The notes: generated by a model not told the origin, from the sequence alone. Positions 52,191-64,000 are shown, numbered from the stretch's first letter. The stretch: DNA of 64,000 bases from an uncultured Collinsella sp. (GCA_934654775.1 CAKUGR010000014.1:13764-77763); one strand, 5' to 3'. Numbers and translations: made by a program.

Positions 52191-53788
52191 TGTCCGAAAC
52201 CCTCAATGCCCAGGATATCGCCAAGAAACTGCAGGAGCAGCTCACGAGCCTCTCCGCGACGGTCGATACGCATGAGGTTTCAACGGTCGACGAGGTAGGC
52301 GACGGCATCGCGCGCGTCTCCGGCCTCAAGAGCGCCATGGCAGGCGAGCTTCTGGAGTTCAAGAGCTCCGATACCGGTGAGACCGTCTTCGGCCTTGCCC
52401 AGAACCTTGACCGTGACGAGGTCGGCGCCGTTTTGTTCGGTGCCGTCGACTCCATCAAGGAAGGCGACGAGTGCCGCACCACGGGCCGCATTATGGATAT
52501 CCCCGTGAGCCGCGCCATGCTCGGCCGCGTCGTCAATCCGCTCGGCCAGCCCATCGACGGCCTGGGCGACATCGTCGCCACGCACCGTCGCCCCATCGAG
52601 TTCAAGGCCCCCGGCGTCATCGACCGTACCCCGGTGTGCGAGCCGGTCCAGACCGGCCTGCTGGCCATCGACTCCATGGTGCCCATCGGCCGCGGCCAGC
52701 GTGAGCTCATCATCGGCGACCGTAAGACCGGCAAGACCGCCATCGCCATCGACGCTATTCTCAATCAGCGTGGCAAGGGCATGGTCTGCATCTATGTCGC
52801 CATCGGCCAGAAGGCCTCCACGGTTGCCAACATCCGCGAGACCCTCGCTCAGCACGGTGCGCTCGACTACACCATCATCGTTTCGGCCACCGCTGCCGAT
52901 TCCGCCCCTATGCAGTACATCGCGCCTATGGCCGGTGCCGCTATCGGCGAGTTCTTTATGTACAACGGCGAGGACGGCAAGCCTGCCAGCGAGACCAACC
53001 CCGGCGGCCACGTGCTCGTCATCTACGATGACCTGTCCAAGCAGGCCGTGGCCTACCGTCAGATGTCGCTGACGCTGCATCGTCCGCCCGGACGCGAGGC
53101 CTATCCTGGCGACATCTTCTACCTGCACTCTCGTCTGCTCGAGCGTGCCGTCAAGATGTCCAAGAAGAACGGCTACGGTTCCATGACGGCTCTGCCGATC
53201 ATCGAGACCCAGGACGGCGACGTCTCGGCCTACATTCCGACCAACGTCATTTCCATTACCGACGGTCAGATCTACCTGCAGTCCGAGCTCTTCTTCCAGG
53301 GTCAGCGCCCGGCAGTCGACGTGGGCATTTCCGTGTCCCGCGTCGGTGGCGACGCTCAGACCAAGGCCATGAAGCAGGTCGCCGGTAACCTTCGTCTGGA
53401 CCTCGCTTCGTACCAGGAGCTCGCCGGCTTTACGCAGTTCGGCTCCGACCTCGACGAGGCCACGCAAAAGCAGCTTACCCACGGCGCTCGCATGACCGAG
53501 CTCCTTAAGCAGCCGCGCTACAAGCCGTTCGAGGTTTCCGAGCAGATCGTTGCGCTGTTCGCTGGCAACGAGGGCTTCCTGGACGACCTGGAGATCGCCG
53601 ACGTGCTGCCCTTCCGTGCCGAGCTCATCGAGTACATGGACAATGGCTTTGGCTTGCTGCTCGACAAGGTTCGCGCTAAGAAGATCGACGACGACACCAA
53701 GGCTGAGCTCTTGCGTGTCATCGGCGACTTTAAGCAGCAGTTCATGGCCAAGCGCCATGCCGACACGACTGGATCAGAGGAGAACTAA
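52190..53788 (+). CDS. atpA: F0F1 ATP synthase subunit alpha
   Basis: A 532-residue protein with P-loop '[14 protein letters not shown]', '[20 protein letters not shown]' and '[20 protein letters not shown]', the alpha-subunit signature. It holds the non-catalytic nucleotide sites of F1. The length is close to the family norm of 500-550. GGAGG sits just before the ATG, inside atpH. Confidence 0.97.
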   Translation: MSETLNAQDIAKKLQEQLTSLSATVDTHEVSTVDEVGDGIARVSGLKSAMAGELLEFKSSDTGETVFGLAQNLDRDEVGAVLFGAVDSIKEGDECRTTGRIMDIPVSRAMLGRVVNPLGQPIDGLGDIVATHRRPIEFKAPGVIDRTPVCEPVQTGLLAIDSMVPIGRGQRELIIGDRKTGKTAIAIDAILNQRGKGMVCIYVAIGQKASTVANIRETLAQHGALDYTIIVSATAADSAPMQYIAPMAGAAIGEFFMYNGEDGKPASETNPGGHVLVIYDDLSKQAVAYRQMSLTLHRPPGREAYPGDIFYLHSRLLERAVKMSKKNGYGSMTALPIIETQDGDVSAYIPTNVISITDGQIYLQSELFFQGQRPAVDVGISVSRVGGDAQTKAMKQVAGNLRLDLASYQELAGFTQFGSDLDEATQKQLTHGARMTELLKQPRYKPFEVSEQIVALFAGNEGFLDDLEIADVLPFRAELIEYMDNGFGLLLDKVRAKKIDDDTKAELLRVIGDFKQQFMAKRHADTTGSEEN

Positions 53789-53793
53789 GCCCT

Positions 53794-56156
<2,363 letters not shown>

Positions 56157-56159
56157 GTT

Positions 56160-56552
56160 ATGCGTATCCGCATCGTGTGCCCCGTGAGCTGCGCCTATGA
56201 GGGCGACGCTGCGTTTGTGTCGATTCCGTCCACGGATGGCGAGTTTGGCGTTCTGCCTGCCCATTCCAGCGAAATCTGCACGATCGACCGCGGTTACGTT
56301 CGCGTTTCCGATAAGGCCATGGGCACTGTCGACCACACGTTTGCCGTGGCCGGCGGCTATGCCCAGGTTGCGGACGATGTCGTGACCGTTCTCGCCGAGC
56401 GCGCTTGCGATTTGGCGACCGTCGACGCCGACAAGGTTAAAGCTGATATTCAAGGTTTTGAAGAGAAGCTGGGTAATTTGTCGGAGGATGATGCACGCCG
56501 CGCCTACCTCTATAATGAAATCGCATGGTGTAAGCTCAAGCTTGCCCAATAG
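56160..56552 (+). CDS. atpC: F0F1 ATP synthase subunit epsilon
   Basis: A 130-residue protein with the beta-sandwich start 'MRIRIVCPVSCAYEGDAAFV', 'DGEFGVLPAHSSEICTID' and 'AVAGGYAQVADDVVTVLAER', and a C-terminal helical pair ('DDARRAYLYNEIAWCKLKLA'). It couples the rotor to the c-ring and can inhibit ATP hydrolysis. Last gene of the operon; a terminator follows. Confidence 0.93.
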   Translation: MRIRIVCPVSCAYEGDAAFVSIPSTDGEFGVLPAHSSEICTIDRGYVRVSDKAMGTVDHTFAVAGGYAQVADDVVTVLAERACDLATVDADKVKADIQGFEEKLGNLSEDDARRAYLYNEIAWCKLKLAQ

Positions 56553-56588
56553 TCAAACGCTTTAGCGTTCGACCATTAGCGAACACAT

Positions 56589-56627
56589 CATGCCCGGGAT
56601 GGCCCAGCCACCCCGGGCATGCTTTTT
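56589..56627 (+). terminator. atp operon terminator
   Basis: CATGCCCGGG pairs with CCCGGGCATG across a 13-nt loop, then CTTTTT. Confidence 0.85.
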
Positions 56628-56640
56628 GAAAGGGTAGACC

Positions 56641-57924
56641 TTGGATATTATCCGCGTTGAGGGTGGCCACGCCATCGGAGGTTCCGTGCCTGTTTCGGGC
56701 GCCAAGAACTCCGCGCTCAAACTCATGGCGGCAACGCTTCTGGCGCCGGGCAAGACGACGCTGCAGAACGTGCCTGATATTTCCGATGTCCACGTGATGG
56801 GCAAGGTGCTCAAGGGCATGGGCGCTACGATCGATGTTCTCGACGAGCACACGCTCGAGATCGATACCTCCCAGGTCGATTCTTGGGAGGCGCCCTACGA
56901 GCTCGTTGCCAAGATGCGCGCTTCCACGGCCGTGATGGGGCCCCTGCTGGGTCGTTTCCATCGCGCCAAGATTGCCATGCCGGGCGGCTGCAACCTGGGT
57001 GCCCGCAAGATCGATATGCATATCTTGGGTCTTGAGGCCTTGGGTGTTGAGTTCGACACCGCCCACGGCTATATCAACGCCAATGCGCCCCAGGGCCTTC
57101 ACGGTACCACCGTCACGCTCGAGTTCGCCAGCGTCGGCGCCACCGAGAACCTCATCATGGCCTCCGTGCGCGCGCAGGGAACCACAGTTATCGACAACGC
57201 CGCCCGCGAGCCCGAGATCGTCGATCTCGCCAATATGCTCAACGAGATGGGTGCCAAGATCGTCGGCGCGGGTACGCCTGTTGTGACCATCGAGGGCGTG
57301 GAAGAACTGCATCCTGTTACCCATCGCGTGGTGGGCGACCGCATCGAGGCCGGTACCTTTATCGTTGCCGGTGCGTTGATGGCCGACGACCGCGGTGTCG
57401 ACGTCACGGGCTTTTGCCCCATCCACTTGGGCATGGTGCTCAAGAAGATGGAGCTCATGGGCATCGATTGCGAGCGCATCGAGGATGGCGTTCATGTGAA
57501 CCGTGCCGAGAGCATCAAGCCGGTCGATATCCAGACGCTCCCGTTCCCCGGTTTCCCCACAGACATGCAGGCGCAGATCATGGTGCTTTCCGCCCTTGCC
57601 GACGGCAGCTCCGTTATCACCGAGAACATCTTCGAGAATCGCTTTATGTTTGCATCCGAGCTGGTGCGCATGGGCGCCGATATTCGCATCGAGAGCCACC
57701 ACGCCATGATTCACGGCGTCAAGGGCTTCTCGGGTGCCCAGGTCACCTCGCCCGATCTTCGCGGCGGCGCGGCGCTTGTCGTTGCCGGCCTGATCGCTGA
57801 CGGCACGACCGAGGTTTCGGCCATCCATCACATCAAGCGCGGCTACGAGCAATTTGTCGAAAAACTGCAGGCGCTTGGCGCTCACGTCGAGCACGCTACT
57901 GTTCCCGATCCCGTCATCTACTAA
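56641..57924 (+). CDS. murA: UDP-N-acetylglucosamine 1-carboxyvinyltransferase
   Basis: A 427-residue protein from TTG 56641 with AAAGGG upstream. '[20 protein letters not shown]' is the substrate-binding start with the conserved Lys-Asn, and '[15 protein letters not shown]' carries the catalytic Cys that fosfomycin attacks. '[20 protein letters not shown]' and '[20 protein letters not shown]' complete the two-domain EPT fold. It makes the first committed step of peptidoglycan synthesis in the cytosol. The LCP gene follows after 12 bp. Confidence 0.96.
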   Translation: MDIIRVEGGHAIGGSVPVSGAKNSALKLMAATLLAPGKTTLQNVPDISDVHVMGKVLKGMGATIDVLDEHTLEIDTSQVDSWEAPYELVAKMRASTAVMGPLLGRFHRAKIAMPGGCNLGARKIDMHILGLEALGVEFDTAHGYINANAPQGLHGTTVTLEFASVGATENLIMASVRAQGTTVIDNAAREPEIVDLANMLNEMGAKIVGAGTPVVTIEGVEELHPVTHRVVGDRIEAGTFIVAGALMADDRGVDVTGFCPIHLGMVLKKMELMGIDCERIEDGVHVNRAESIKPVDIQTLPFPGFPTDMQAQIMVLSALADGSSVITENIFENRFMFASELVRMGADIRIESHHAMIHGVKGFSGAQVTSPDLRGGAALVVAGLIADGTTEVSAIHHIKRGYEQFVEKLQALGAHVEHATVPDPVIY

Positions 57925-57936
57925 TGCAGGTTGCCT

Positions 57937-59169
57937 ATGTTTAAGAAAAAGCCCCTTGCGGAATCCCGAAGACCCTCGACCGGTGCGCAGGCCAAGATCT
58001 ATAGCCGCGATAACGTCGCCCGCTACTCCGAGCGCGCCCGTCAGCGCCGTCGCGGCCACACGGTTCGTCGCGTCGCGCTCATCGCCGTGCTCGGCGTGCT
58101 GCTGAGCGCAACGACTGCCGCCGGCCTGTGGTTTGCCACCATTATGGGCAAGCTCGGCGATTCCAACGTCATTACCGACAACCTGCGCCAGATCCTGGTC
58201 GATACCGACGAGGCAAAGGACCCGTTCTACGTGCTGCTCCTTGGCACCGACGGGCGTCCGGGCGAGGATACGTACCGCGCCGACTCGATTATCCTGGCGC
58301 GCATCGACCCCACGCAAAAGCAGGCGACGCTCATCTCCATCCCGCGTGATACCAAGGTCGTCTACAACGGTTCGACCATGAAGATCAACGCCTGCCATAC
58401 CTACGGCGGCGCCGAAGCTATGGTTCAGGCGGTTAACGAGCTATGCGGTGTCCAGATTTCGCACTATGCCGAGGTCAGCTTCGATGGTATGCAGTCGTTG
58501 ATTGATTCGGTCGGCGGTATCGACATTAACGCAACCGACGATGTCGACGACCCTGAGCACTTGGACATCAAGATTACCGCCGGTCAGCAGCACATGGATG
58601 GCGCGACCGCCCTTACCTATGCCCGTTGCCGCTACACCTATGCCGATGGCGACTACACGCGCATGCGTCATCAGCGTCAGGTGCTTGGTGCCCTTGCCAA
58701 CCAGATCCTCAACAACTTCGATGCCACCAAGGTCTTCGACCTGGTCAATTCGCTGTCCGACATGCTCGTGACCGATATGAGCGTTCAGGACATCGTCTCT
58801 ACGGTCAATGCCATGCGCGGCATGGATGTCGATGGCATCTACTCGGCCAACCTGCCTTCGTATGCCGATGACAGCACCATGATTGATGGCGTGAGCTACG
58901 TCTTTGTCTACGAGGACGAGCTCAAGGAAATGATGGAGCGCGTCGACGCTGGTAAGGATCCCAAGGGCCCCAATACCATGGGCCTGTCCGATGGTACTAG
59001 CTCCACGATTGGCGACCTCAACAGCAACACGTCCGACGACTACGCCAACGGTACCGCCACTTCGTCAGGCAGCTCGGACGATTCGGACGACTCCAGCGAC
59101 TCGGGCGATAGCTCCGATTACTACGAAGAGCCCACCGGCGACGGCAACGGCTACGAAGCAAACTATTAA
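57937..59169 (+). CDS. LytR-CpsA-Psr (LCP) family cell-wall glycopolymer ligase
   Basis: A 410-residue protein. A basic cytoplasmic N-terminus ('RYSERARQRRRGHTVRRVAL') leads to one membrane helix ('ALIAVLGVLLSATTAAGLWF'), then the LCP domain: 'FYVLLLGTDGRPGEDTYRAD', 'ARIDPTQKQATLISIPRDTK', 'SFDGMQSLIDSVGGIDIN' and 'ALTYARCRYTYADGDYTRMR' with the lipid-phosphate binding Arg residues. The tail is a Ser/Asp/Gly-rich low-complexity stretch. It is extracytoplasmic and attaches polymers to peptidoglycan. ATG 57937 is chosen over TTG 57931 from the AGG spacing. Confidence 0.92.
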   Translation: MFKKKPLAESRRPSTGAQAKIYSRDNVARYSERARQRRRGHTVRRVALIAVLGVLLSATTAAGLWFATIMGKLGDSNVITDNLRQILVDTDEAKDPFYVLLLGTDGRPGEDTYRADSIILARIDPTQKQATLISIPRDTKVVYNGSTMKINACHTYGGAEAMVQAVNELCGVQISHYAEVSFDGMQSLIDSVGGIDINATDDVDDPEHLDIKITAGQQHMDGATALTYARCRYTYADGDYTRMRHQRQVLGALANQILNNFDATKVFDLVNSLSDMLVTDMSVQDIVSTVNAMRGMDVDGIYSANLPSYADDSTMIDGVSYVFVYEDELKEMMERVDAGKDPKGPNTMGLSDGTSSTIGDLNSNTSDDYANGTATSSGSSDDSDDSSDSGDSSDYYEEPTGDGNGYEANY

Positions 59170-59394
59170 GTTACGGCGTTTTACCAAACGCCGTAACGGC
59201 TCGACGCTGCAAACCCGCCAGAGCGGCAATCTGCCTTTCAACTTCTGCGGCATGATCAAAAGATCAACGCCGCCTTGTTTCAAGGCACCTTGCTCGCTCT
59301 GGCGGGTTTTCGCTGTCGTTGCCAAAACATCGGCGTTGCCTTGGTCCGGACTGATCGTTGGGTAGTCATTGGGGACGTTCTTAAACGACTAGTC
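59170..59394. repeat. Composite P2+P3 repeat element, second full copy
   Basis: The P2 hairpin (59170-59197) overlaps the stop codon of the LCP gene. The large stem pairs AAACCCGCCAGAGCG (59211-59225) with CGCTCTGGCGGGTTT (59295-59309), enclosing GATCAAAAGATC. P3 starts at 59363 with TAGTCATTGGGGACGTTC, 193 bp from the P2 start, against 196 bp in the prfA copy. P3 is only partial here. Confidence 0.85.
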
Positions 59395-59486
59395 TGGCAC
59401 TTGGGGACGTTCCTTATGTGCCGGCAGTTTGGGACACTCCTTGCTTCAAGAGGCTGGCGCGCGTCAACCTGTTCTCATTGCACCAA

Positions 59487-59526
59487 AAAATCGCCCCGTT
59501 CTCGGTTTTGAGGACGGGGCGATTTT
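59487..59526. terminator. Bidirectional terminator between LCP and pepT genes
   Basis: AAAATCGCCCCGT pairs with ACGGGGCGATTTT across a 14-nt loop; A- and T-tracts serve both strands. Confidence 0.85.
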
Positions 59527-59550
59527 GTTGAGCTGAATTGTTCGAGTTGC

Positions 59551-60798
59551 TTACGCGAAGCGGGCGACGAGCTCCTGGAGGACGTCGGTCATCTTGACGA
59601 GCGAGTTGACCGGGACAAACTCGTTAACGCCGTGGTAGCAGTAGCCGCCCGTGGAAAGGTTGGGGCAGGGCAGGCCGCGGAACGACAGCTGCGCACCGTC
59701 GGTGCCACCGCGAATCGGCAGCACCTGAGGCTCAACGTCGCAAGCAAGGTAGGCTTCCTTGGCGACGTCGATCAGCTCGGGGTAATCGCACACGATCTCG
59801 GCCATGTTGCGGTACTGCTGCTTAATCTCCACGGTCACGCGCTCCTCGCCCAGGCGCTGGTTGAGCAGGGCTGCGGCGGAATCAATCAGCGCGAGCTTCT
59901 GCTGGAACTTTGCCGCGTCGTGGTCGCGAACGATATAGCGCGCCGTAGCGTGGTCGACGGTTGCAGACACGCCCTCAAGATGATAGAAGCCCTCGTAGCC
60001 CTCGGTGTATTCCGGGCGCTGCGCATAAGGGAGCAGCGCGTTAAAGTCGCAGAACAGATTGCCCGCGTTGACCATGCGGCCCTTGGCGTCACCGGGATGG
60101 ATGGACTGGCCCTCAAAGCGAACGGTTGCCTCGGCGGCGTTAAAGCACTCCCACTCCAGCTCGCCAATGGGACCGCCGTCGACCGTGTAGGCGTACTTGC
60201 AGCCAAAGGCCTCGATGTCCAACAGCTCGGCGCCGTGACCGATCTCCTCGTCCGGGCAAAAACAAATGCCGAGTGCGGGGTGGGGCAGCGAGGGGTCCTG
60301 AGCGATACGCGCGACAAGTGCCATGATCTCGGCGACGCCGGCCTTGTCGTCGGCGCCCAGCAGCGTGGTGCCGTCGCTGCAGACCAAGTCCTCACCCACA
60401 AGGTCGTTCAGGGCGGGAAGCTTGGCGGTGCTCATTGCTACGGGCTTGCCGTCAACAGTACCGCAGACCAGGTCGCCGCCTTCGTAGTGCACAATATGCG
60501 GCTTCACGCCGGCGCCCGGCGCAACCTCGGTGGTGTCGAGGTGTGCGATCAGGCCCAGGGCGGGCTTGTCCTCCGCGCCTGCGCTCGCAGGAATATGCGC
60601 GCAGACGTAGGCATGCTCGGTCACATGGGCATCGGCCGCGCCGAGCTCGCGCAGCTCCTCGGCCAGGATGTTGGCAAGGTCAAATTGAACGGTGCTCGAA
60701 GGCACCTGGTCGCAGTTTGCATCCTCGGATTGCGTGTTGATTTGGACGTAGCGCAAAAAGCGCTCAAGGACGTCGGGGTTCGTGGTCTTGTTTTCCAT
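59551..60798 (-). CDS. pepT: Peptidase T (tripeptide aminopeptidase)
   Basis: A 415-residue M20B peptidase from ATG 60798, with GGAGCGG upstream; a longer frame to 60951 runs into the neighbouring promoter. 'LERFLRYVQINTQSEDAN' is the typical PepT start, 'GLIAHLDTTEVAPG' and 'TTLLGADDKAGVAEIMAL' hold zinc ligands, 'CFCPDEEIGHGAELLD' the catalytic Glu, and 'YTVDGGPIGELEWECFNAAE' and 'IRGGTDGAQLSFRGLPCPNL' are PepT signatures. It releases the N-terminal residue of tripeptides in the cytosol. Confidence 0.95.
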   Translation of the reverse strand: MENKTTNPDVLERFLRYVQINTQSEDANCDQVPSSTVQFDLANILAEELRELGAADAHVTEHAYVCAHIPASAGAEDKPALGLIAHLDTTEVAPGAGVKPHIVHYEGGDLVCGTVDGKPVAMSTAKLPALNDLVGEDLVCSDGTTLLGADDKAGVAEIMALVARIAQDPSLPHPALGICFCPDEEIGHGAELLDIEAFGCKYAYTVDGGPIGELEWECFNAAEATVRFEGQSIHPGDAKGRMVNAGNLFCDFNALLPYAQRPEYTEGYEGFYHLEGVSATVDHATARYIVRDHDAAKFQQKLALIDSAAALLNQRLGEERVTVEIKQQYRNMAEIVCDYPELIDVAKEAYLACDVEPQVLPIRGGTDGAQLSFRGLPCPNLSTGGYCYHGVNEFVPVNSLVKMTDVLQELVARFA

Positions 60799-60918
60799 AA
60801 GGACCGCTCCAATCTTGGTCGTCGTGTGCAACAAGAACTCTAGCACGGTATGCCACGGCATACCGCGACGCTTGGATGGGGTAGAATCAGCCTTTGAACG
60901 CAGAAGGGACGGAAGGTC

Positions 60919-61341
60919 ATGGATACGACAAATAGCTCGCGCGAGCTGCACCTAACGGTGGCGAACGAAGACTACTTGGAGTGCATGGTTCGCATCGAAA
61001 GCGAAGAAGGGGAGACCAGCGGCGTGCGATCGGTCGACATCGCGCAGCGTCTTGGTGTCTCCAAGGCATCGGTCAATAAGGCAGTTTCGGCGCTTAAGGC
61101 GTCCGAGCTTGTCGAGCAATCGCATTACGGTAAGGTCATCCTGACCGACCGTGGTCGCGAGGTCGGCACGGCTATCTGGTACCGTCATCGCCTTGTCCGC
61201 ACGTTTTTGGTCCAGGAGCTCGGCGTCGATTTTGAGCGTGCCGATTCCGAGGCGTGCATGATGGAACATGCGCTTTCCGAGGACACGATGAGCCGCTGGC
61301 TCGCCTATCTCGAAAAACAGGGAATCAGCGTCGAGGAATAG
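60919..61341 (+). CDS. DtxR/MntR-family metal-dependent regulator
   Basis: A 140-residue protein. 'VRSVDIAQRLGVSKASVNKA' and 'VSALKASELVEQSHYGKVIL' form the DtxR-type winged helix, then 'RHRLVRTFLVQELGVDFERA' and 'SEACMMEHALSEDTMSRWLA' the metal-binding dimerisation domain, with Glu, Cys and His in the expected places. The length matches MntR (about 140) with no SH3 domain. It probably represses manganese or iron uptake genes elsewhere. GGAAGG precedes the ATG. Confidence 0.85.
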   Translation: MDTTNSSRELHLTVANEDYLECMVRIESEEGETSGVRSVDIAQRLGVSKASVNKAVSALKASELVEQSHYGKVILTDRGREVGTAIWYRHRLVRTFLVQELGVDFERADSEACMMEHALSEDTMSRWLAYLEKQGISVEE

Positions 61342-61353
61342 CGAAACACATAT

Positions 61354-62247
61354 ATGGATACGAGTTATTACAACCGCCCCGGCGGCGAGGAACTTATGCG
61401 CCGCATGTCGAGCGAGACCCTGTTGACGCAGGGCCCCATGGGCAGCGTGCTGATGAGTGAATACGACGCTGCCGACATCCCACCGGCGTTTTGGAACCTT
61501 GCCGAGCCGCAGACGGTTTCTCGTATCCATCGCCTGTATGTCGCCGCCGGTGCGCAGGTGCTCATTACCAATACCTTTCAGGCATCAAGCTATGCCCTCA
61601 AGCAAGATCAGATTACGCCGTCCGTGGCTGAGGTCAATCGCGGTGCCGTCGACGATGCGCGCCAGGCGCACCCTCAGCTGCTGCTGGGCTCGATGGGCCC
61701 GATCGGCATTGAGTGGTTTGCCGAAGACTCTGCCGAATATCGAGAAATCCGAGGCATTTCGCGAGAGCAGGCATACGCCCTGCTCAATGCTGGCGTTGAC
61801 GGTCTGCTGATCGAAACGGTGACGTCTATCCGTAATTTGCAGCCCATGCTTGCCGGCGCCCAGGATGCCGCCGACGGCATGCCTGTTTTGGTGAGTTTTG
61901 TCGTTGACGATAAAGGCGACCTGCTAGGCGATGGCCTCAACATCGAGGCTGCCGTTTTGTACGCCGAAAAGCACGGCGCAAACTCGGTTGGCGTTAACTG
62001 CTGTTCACTTGCGGCCGCGAGCGCCGCAGTGCCCAGGATGGTTGCATCGGCGACTACGCCCGTCACGGTTCGTCCCAACGCGGGCGACCCGGTTCAGACG
62101 CCAGACGGGCCCGTGTGGCATGAAGCGCCCGAAGCCTTTGCACGCGCGTGCGTCGAGTGGAAGCAGGCTGGCGCCGCAATGGTTGGCAGTTGCTGTGGAA
62201 CCACGGCGATCACCACGGCGGCAATGGCCGAGGCGCTCGATATATAG
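61354..62247 (+). CDS. Homocysteine S-methyltransferase family protein
   Basis: A 297-residue barrel protein. 'LLTQGPMGSVLM' is the usual start, 'AGAQVLITNTFQASSYALKQ' the substrate region, and zinc ligands are Cys in 'GANSVGVNCCSL' and the Cys pair in 'AGAAMVGSCCGTT'. It corresponds to the homocysteine-binding module of MetH and BHMT standing alone. Methyl donor is not decided by sequence. It follows the metal regulator gene after 12 bp and may be cotranscribed; a terminator follows. Confidence 0.86.
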   Translation: MDTSYYNRPGGEELMRRMSSETLLTQGPMGSVLMSEYDAADIPPAFWNLAEPQTVSRIHRLYVAAGAQVLITNTFQASSYALKQDQITPSVAEVNRGAVDDARQAHPQLLLGSMGPIGIEWFAEDSAEYREIRGISREQAYALLNAGVDGLLIETVTSIRNLQPMLAGAQDAADGMPVLVSFVVDDKGDLLGDGLNIEAAVLYAEKHGANSVGVNCCSLAAASAAVPRMVASATTPVTVRPNAGDPVQTPDGPVWHEAPEAFARACVEWKQAGAAMVGSCCGTTAITTAAMAEALDI

Positions 62248-62252
62248 AGGTC

Positions 62253-62280
62253 AAAACCGCTCCATACGGGGCGGTTTTTT
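62253..62280 (+). terminator. Terminator after the homocysteine methyltransferase gene
   Basis: AAAACCGCTCC pairs with GGGGCGGTTTT, loop ATAC (one G-U type closing pair), followed by TT. Confidence 0.8.
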
Positions 62281-62404
62281 ATTGCTTGCACATCGCCGGT
62301 AGCGTTTGCCCAAATGGTGAATGCCGGTTTTGGCAGGTTGCTGGGCGAGCGTTGCGGGTATACCCCATGCGTACCATGATCCAAGCACTGTGAGGTGTCT
62401 GCGC

Positions 62405-63805
62405 GTGTGCGCGATAATTCATTTTGGAACTGACGGTTGGCGCGCCCGCGTCGACGACGACTTTACCGCCGACAACGTTGCCCGCATTGCCGATGCCGTC
62501 GGCGAGCTGTGGCAAAAGATCAATCCCGGCAAAACGGTATATATAGGGTTCGACACCCGGCCGCAGGCGCGCGAGTTCGCTGAGCTTGCGGCAGGCGTGC
62601 TTGCGGCTCACGGATTGGACGCAGTGCTCACATCTCGGCCTGTCCCGACCCCCGCCCTTACGTGGGCGGCGGCGTATGACGGCGAGGCCTGCGGTGCGCT
62701 CATGGTGACGGGGTCCCATCATCCACAGGGCTATCTGTGCCTTAAACTACGCATGGGAGATGGCTCGACGGCCAATCAGGATGTCATCGAAGAGCTCGAA
62801 GAGACCATGGCCCCCGAGCCGATGGGGATCGAGGAACGCTATCGCACCGCGGATATTATTCCTGACTATATGCAGGCGGTGGCATCGTTTGTCGATGCCG
62901 AGGCCATTCGAGCCGCTCACCTGCGTGTGGTAGTTGACCCCATGGGCGGCGCGGCCCAGGGATATCTTGCCGACCTGCTGCGGGAGCTAGGCGTCGAGGT
63001 GCACGAGATTCATGCCGGACAGTCGTCCGATCAAGAGGACATTTGCCCCGACCCTGTTGAGCCATGGGTGGACGCTTGCGAGCGTGCGGTTGTCGAGGAC
63101 GGGGCGTGCGCGGGCCTGGTGACCGACGGCGATGCCGACCGTATCGGCGCGGTCGACGAACGCGGTAGATATATTCATCCGCATCAAATCATGGCGCTTG
63201 TTTTGGGCGACCTCGTTCAATTCCGCAATTTGGAGGGGCGTGTCGTCGTCAATCTCTCGTGTTCGACGCTCGTGCGCCGCATTGCTGAGGCGCTTGGCTG
63301 TCGTGTGACCGTTAAGCCGGTCGGTTTCAAATATATAGCTGCAGAGATGAAGAAGGGCGGCGTCCTCATGGGAGGCGAGGAGGCCGGCGGTATCGGCATC
63401 GCCGCGCATATGCCCGAGCGTGATGGAATCCTTGCTTGTCTGATTCTGTGTGAGCTTATGGCAAAGACGGGCGCGCCCTTGGGCGTTTTGGTCGATCAGC
63501 TCGAGGCCAGTTTTGGTAAGACGAGCTATGGGCGTCGCGATTTGCGCCTTGAGGCCGAAGACGCCGAATCGCTGCGAACGCTGCTTCCTGGCATGAATCC
63601 TAAATCGATTTGCGGCAAGGCGCCGCAGGCTGTAAGCCATATGGATGGTTTACGTTTGGCATTCGAGGATGACACCTGGCTGCTGATCCGCCCCAGCGGG
63701 ACCGAACCGGTGGTTCGCGTATACGCCGAGGGGTTCTCGGTGGAGGAGCGCGATGAGTTGCTCGATGCCGGCTGTGCCTTGGCTAAGGGAGCCTATCAGC
63801 TTTAG
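62405..63805 (+). CDS. Phosphoglucomutase/phosphomannomutase family protein
   Basis: A 466-residue alpha-D-phosphohexomutase. The start is taken as GTG 62405 with GAGG 9 bases upstream. 'AIIHFGTDGWRARVDDDFTA' opens domain 1. The catalytic loop reads 'LMVTGSHHPQGYLCLKL', with Ser before HHP as in the family TASHNP. 'LVTDGDADRIGAVDERGRYI' is the Mg2+ loop, 'GVLMGGEEAGGIGI' the sugar loop and 'LLIRPSGTEPVVRVYAE' the phosphate loop. It interconverts hexose 1- and 6-phosphates; glucose, mannose or glucosamine specificity is uncertain. Confidence 0.9.
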   Translation: MCAIIHFGTDGWRARVDDDFTADNVARIADAVGELWQKINPGKTVYIGFDTRPQAREFAELAAGVLAAHGLDAVLTSRPVPTPALTWAAAYDGEACGALMVTGSHHPQGYLCLKLRMGDGSTANQDVIEELEETMAPEPMGIEERYRTADIIPDYMQAVASFVDAEAIRAAHLRVVVDPMGGAAQGYLADLLRELGVEVHEIHAGQSSDQEDICPDPVEPWVDACERAVVEDGACAGLVTDGDADRIGAVDERGRYIHPHQIMALVLGDLVQFRNLEGRVVVNLSCSTLVRRIAEALGCRVTVKPVGFKYIAAEMKKGGVLMGGEEAGGIGIAAHMPERDGILACLILCELMAKTGAPLGVLVDQLEASFGKTSYGRRDLRLEAEDAESLRTLLPGMNPKSICGKAPQAVSHMDGLRLAFEDDTWLLIRPSGTEPVVRVYAEGFSVEERDELLDAGCALAKGAYQL

Positions 63806-64000
63806 CCATATGACGCTTCACTATAAAGAGACCCTCGGTGAGCGGTAGAGAACGGCTGGCAAACGTAAACAGGGTTTCAATATGTGTAGGAAATGTGTGC
63901 GCCCAGATTCCCGCCCACGGGGGCCCTCCGGTCTGGCAATATATCTCCTTGCCGCGCGGCCCGGTCGAACCGGATGAGCCGCAAGGCGTGCACCTTGAGA
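63806..64000. other. Unassigned sequence at the right edge
   Basis: No gene start or known RNA was recognised. GGTCTGGCAA / TTGCC and GCGCGGCC / GAGCCGC words could form stems, and the minus strand is open to the edge, so a gene or structured RNA may extend beyond the window. Confidence 0.2.

Noticed and set aside
63806..64000. A 6S, tmRNA or RNase P RNA gene at the right edge
   Set aside because: Some stems are possible but no diagnostic conserved sequence of these RNAs was recognised before the window ends.

Overview
The window looks like a chromosomal segment of a high-GC Gram-positive gut anaerobe, most likely a Collinsella-type coriobacterium (Actinomycetota). This is inferred from GC-rich coding with many GAGG-type ribosome sites and occasional GTG/TTG starts, a complete F-type ATP synthase operon, PTS/GH4 sugar modules, heterodimeric ABC exporters and abundant intergenic palindromes. 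No rRNA, tRNA, integrase, transposase gene or CRISPR array was seen. All readings are by eye, without database searches.

Layout. 1-6.7 kb: housekeeping genes (rlmKL cut by the left edge, a HAD phosphatase, a transaldolase-like enzyme, tex). 6.8-11.3 kb: a LysR-type regulator divergent from an SDR / MFS / Gfo-Idh-MocA operon of unknown substrate. 11.4-15.8 kb: a MarR regulator and a two-subunit ABC exporter with 8-bp gene overlaps. 16.3-25 kb: an accessory region. It holds pdxY and a TIGR04076-type gene, an AAA+ (DUF4143-like) ATPase gene lying between duplicated sequences, a tyrosine phosphatase, a frameshifted gene remnant, an A/T-rich two-gene unit (nuclease-like domain fused to a DGQHR domain, plus a Dam-type adenine methyltransferase), a fragment of a second phosphatase gene, and a DinJ/YafQ-type toxin-antitoxin pair. 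25-33 kb: two paralogous alpha-glucoside modules (GH4 6-phospho-glucosidase, PTS EIICB, RpiR regulator). 33-42.5 kb: an MFS exporter, an unusual LpdD-like/IPP-isomerase fusion, a membrane protein, an aldose epimerase, a polar amino-acid ABC transporter and an M20 peptidase. 42.6-49.4 kb: prfA, prmC, an orphan HicB-like protein, a TsaC/Sua5 protein, glpK and upp. 49.6-56.6 kb: atpI-like gene and atpBEFHAGDC. 56.6-63.8 kb: murA, an LCP protein, pepT, an MntR-like regulator, a homocysteine methyltransferase and a phosphohexomutase.

The strongest candidate for an undescribed system is the 20576-23708 pair. A PD-(D/E)XK-like nuclease motif and a DGQHR (DndB-type) motif lie in one protein, and its gene overlaps by 14 bp that of a D12-class adenine methyltransferase. 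No other dnd genes are visible. The arrangement suggests a restriction-modification-like or modification-sensing defence module that was acquired horizontally.

A second theme is repeated non-coding DNA. There are at least five families of palindromic or fold-back elements. Two copies of one family (43.7 kb and 59.2 kb) have stem arms that differ by compensated substitutions. Another family of about 29-bp palindromes recurs six times, usually right after stop codons.
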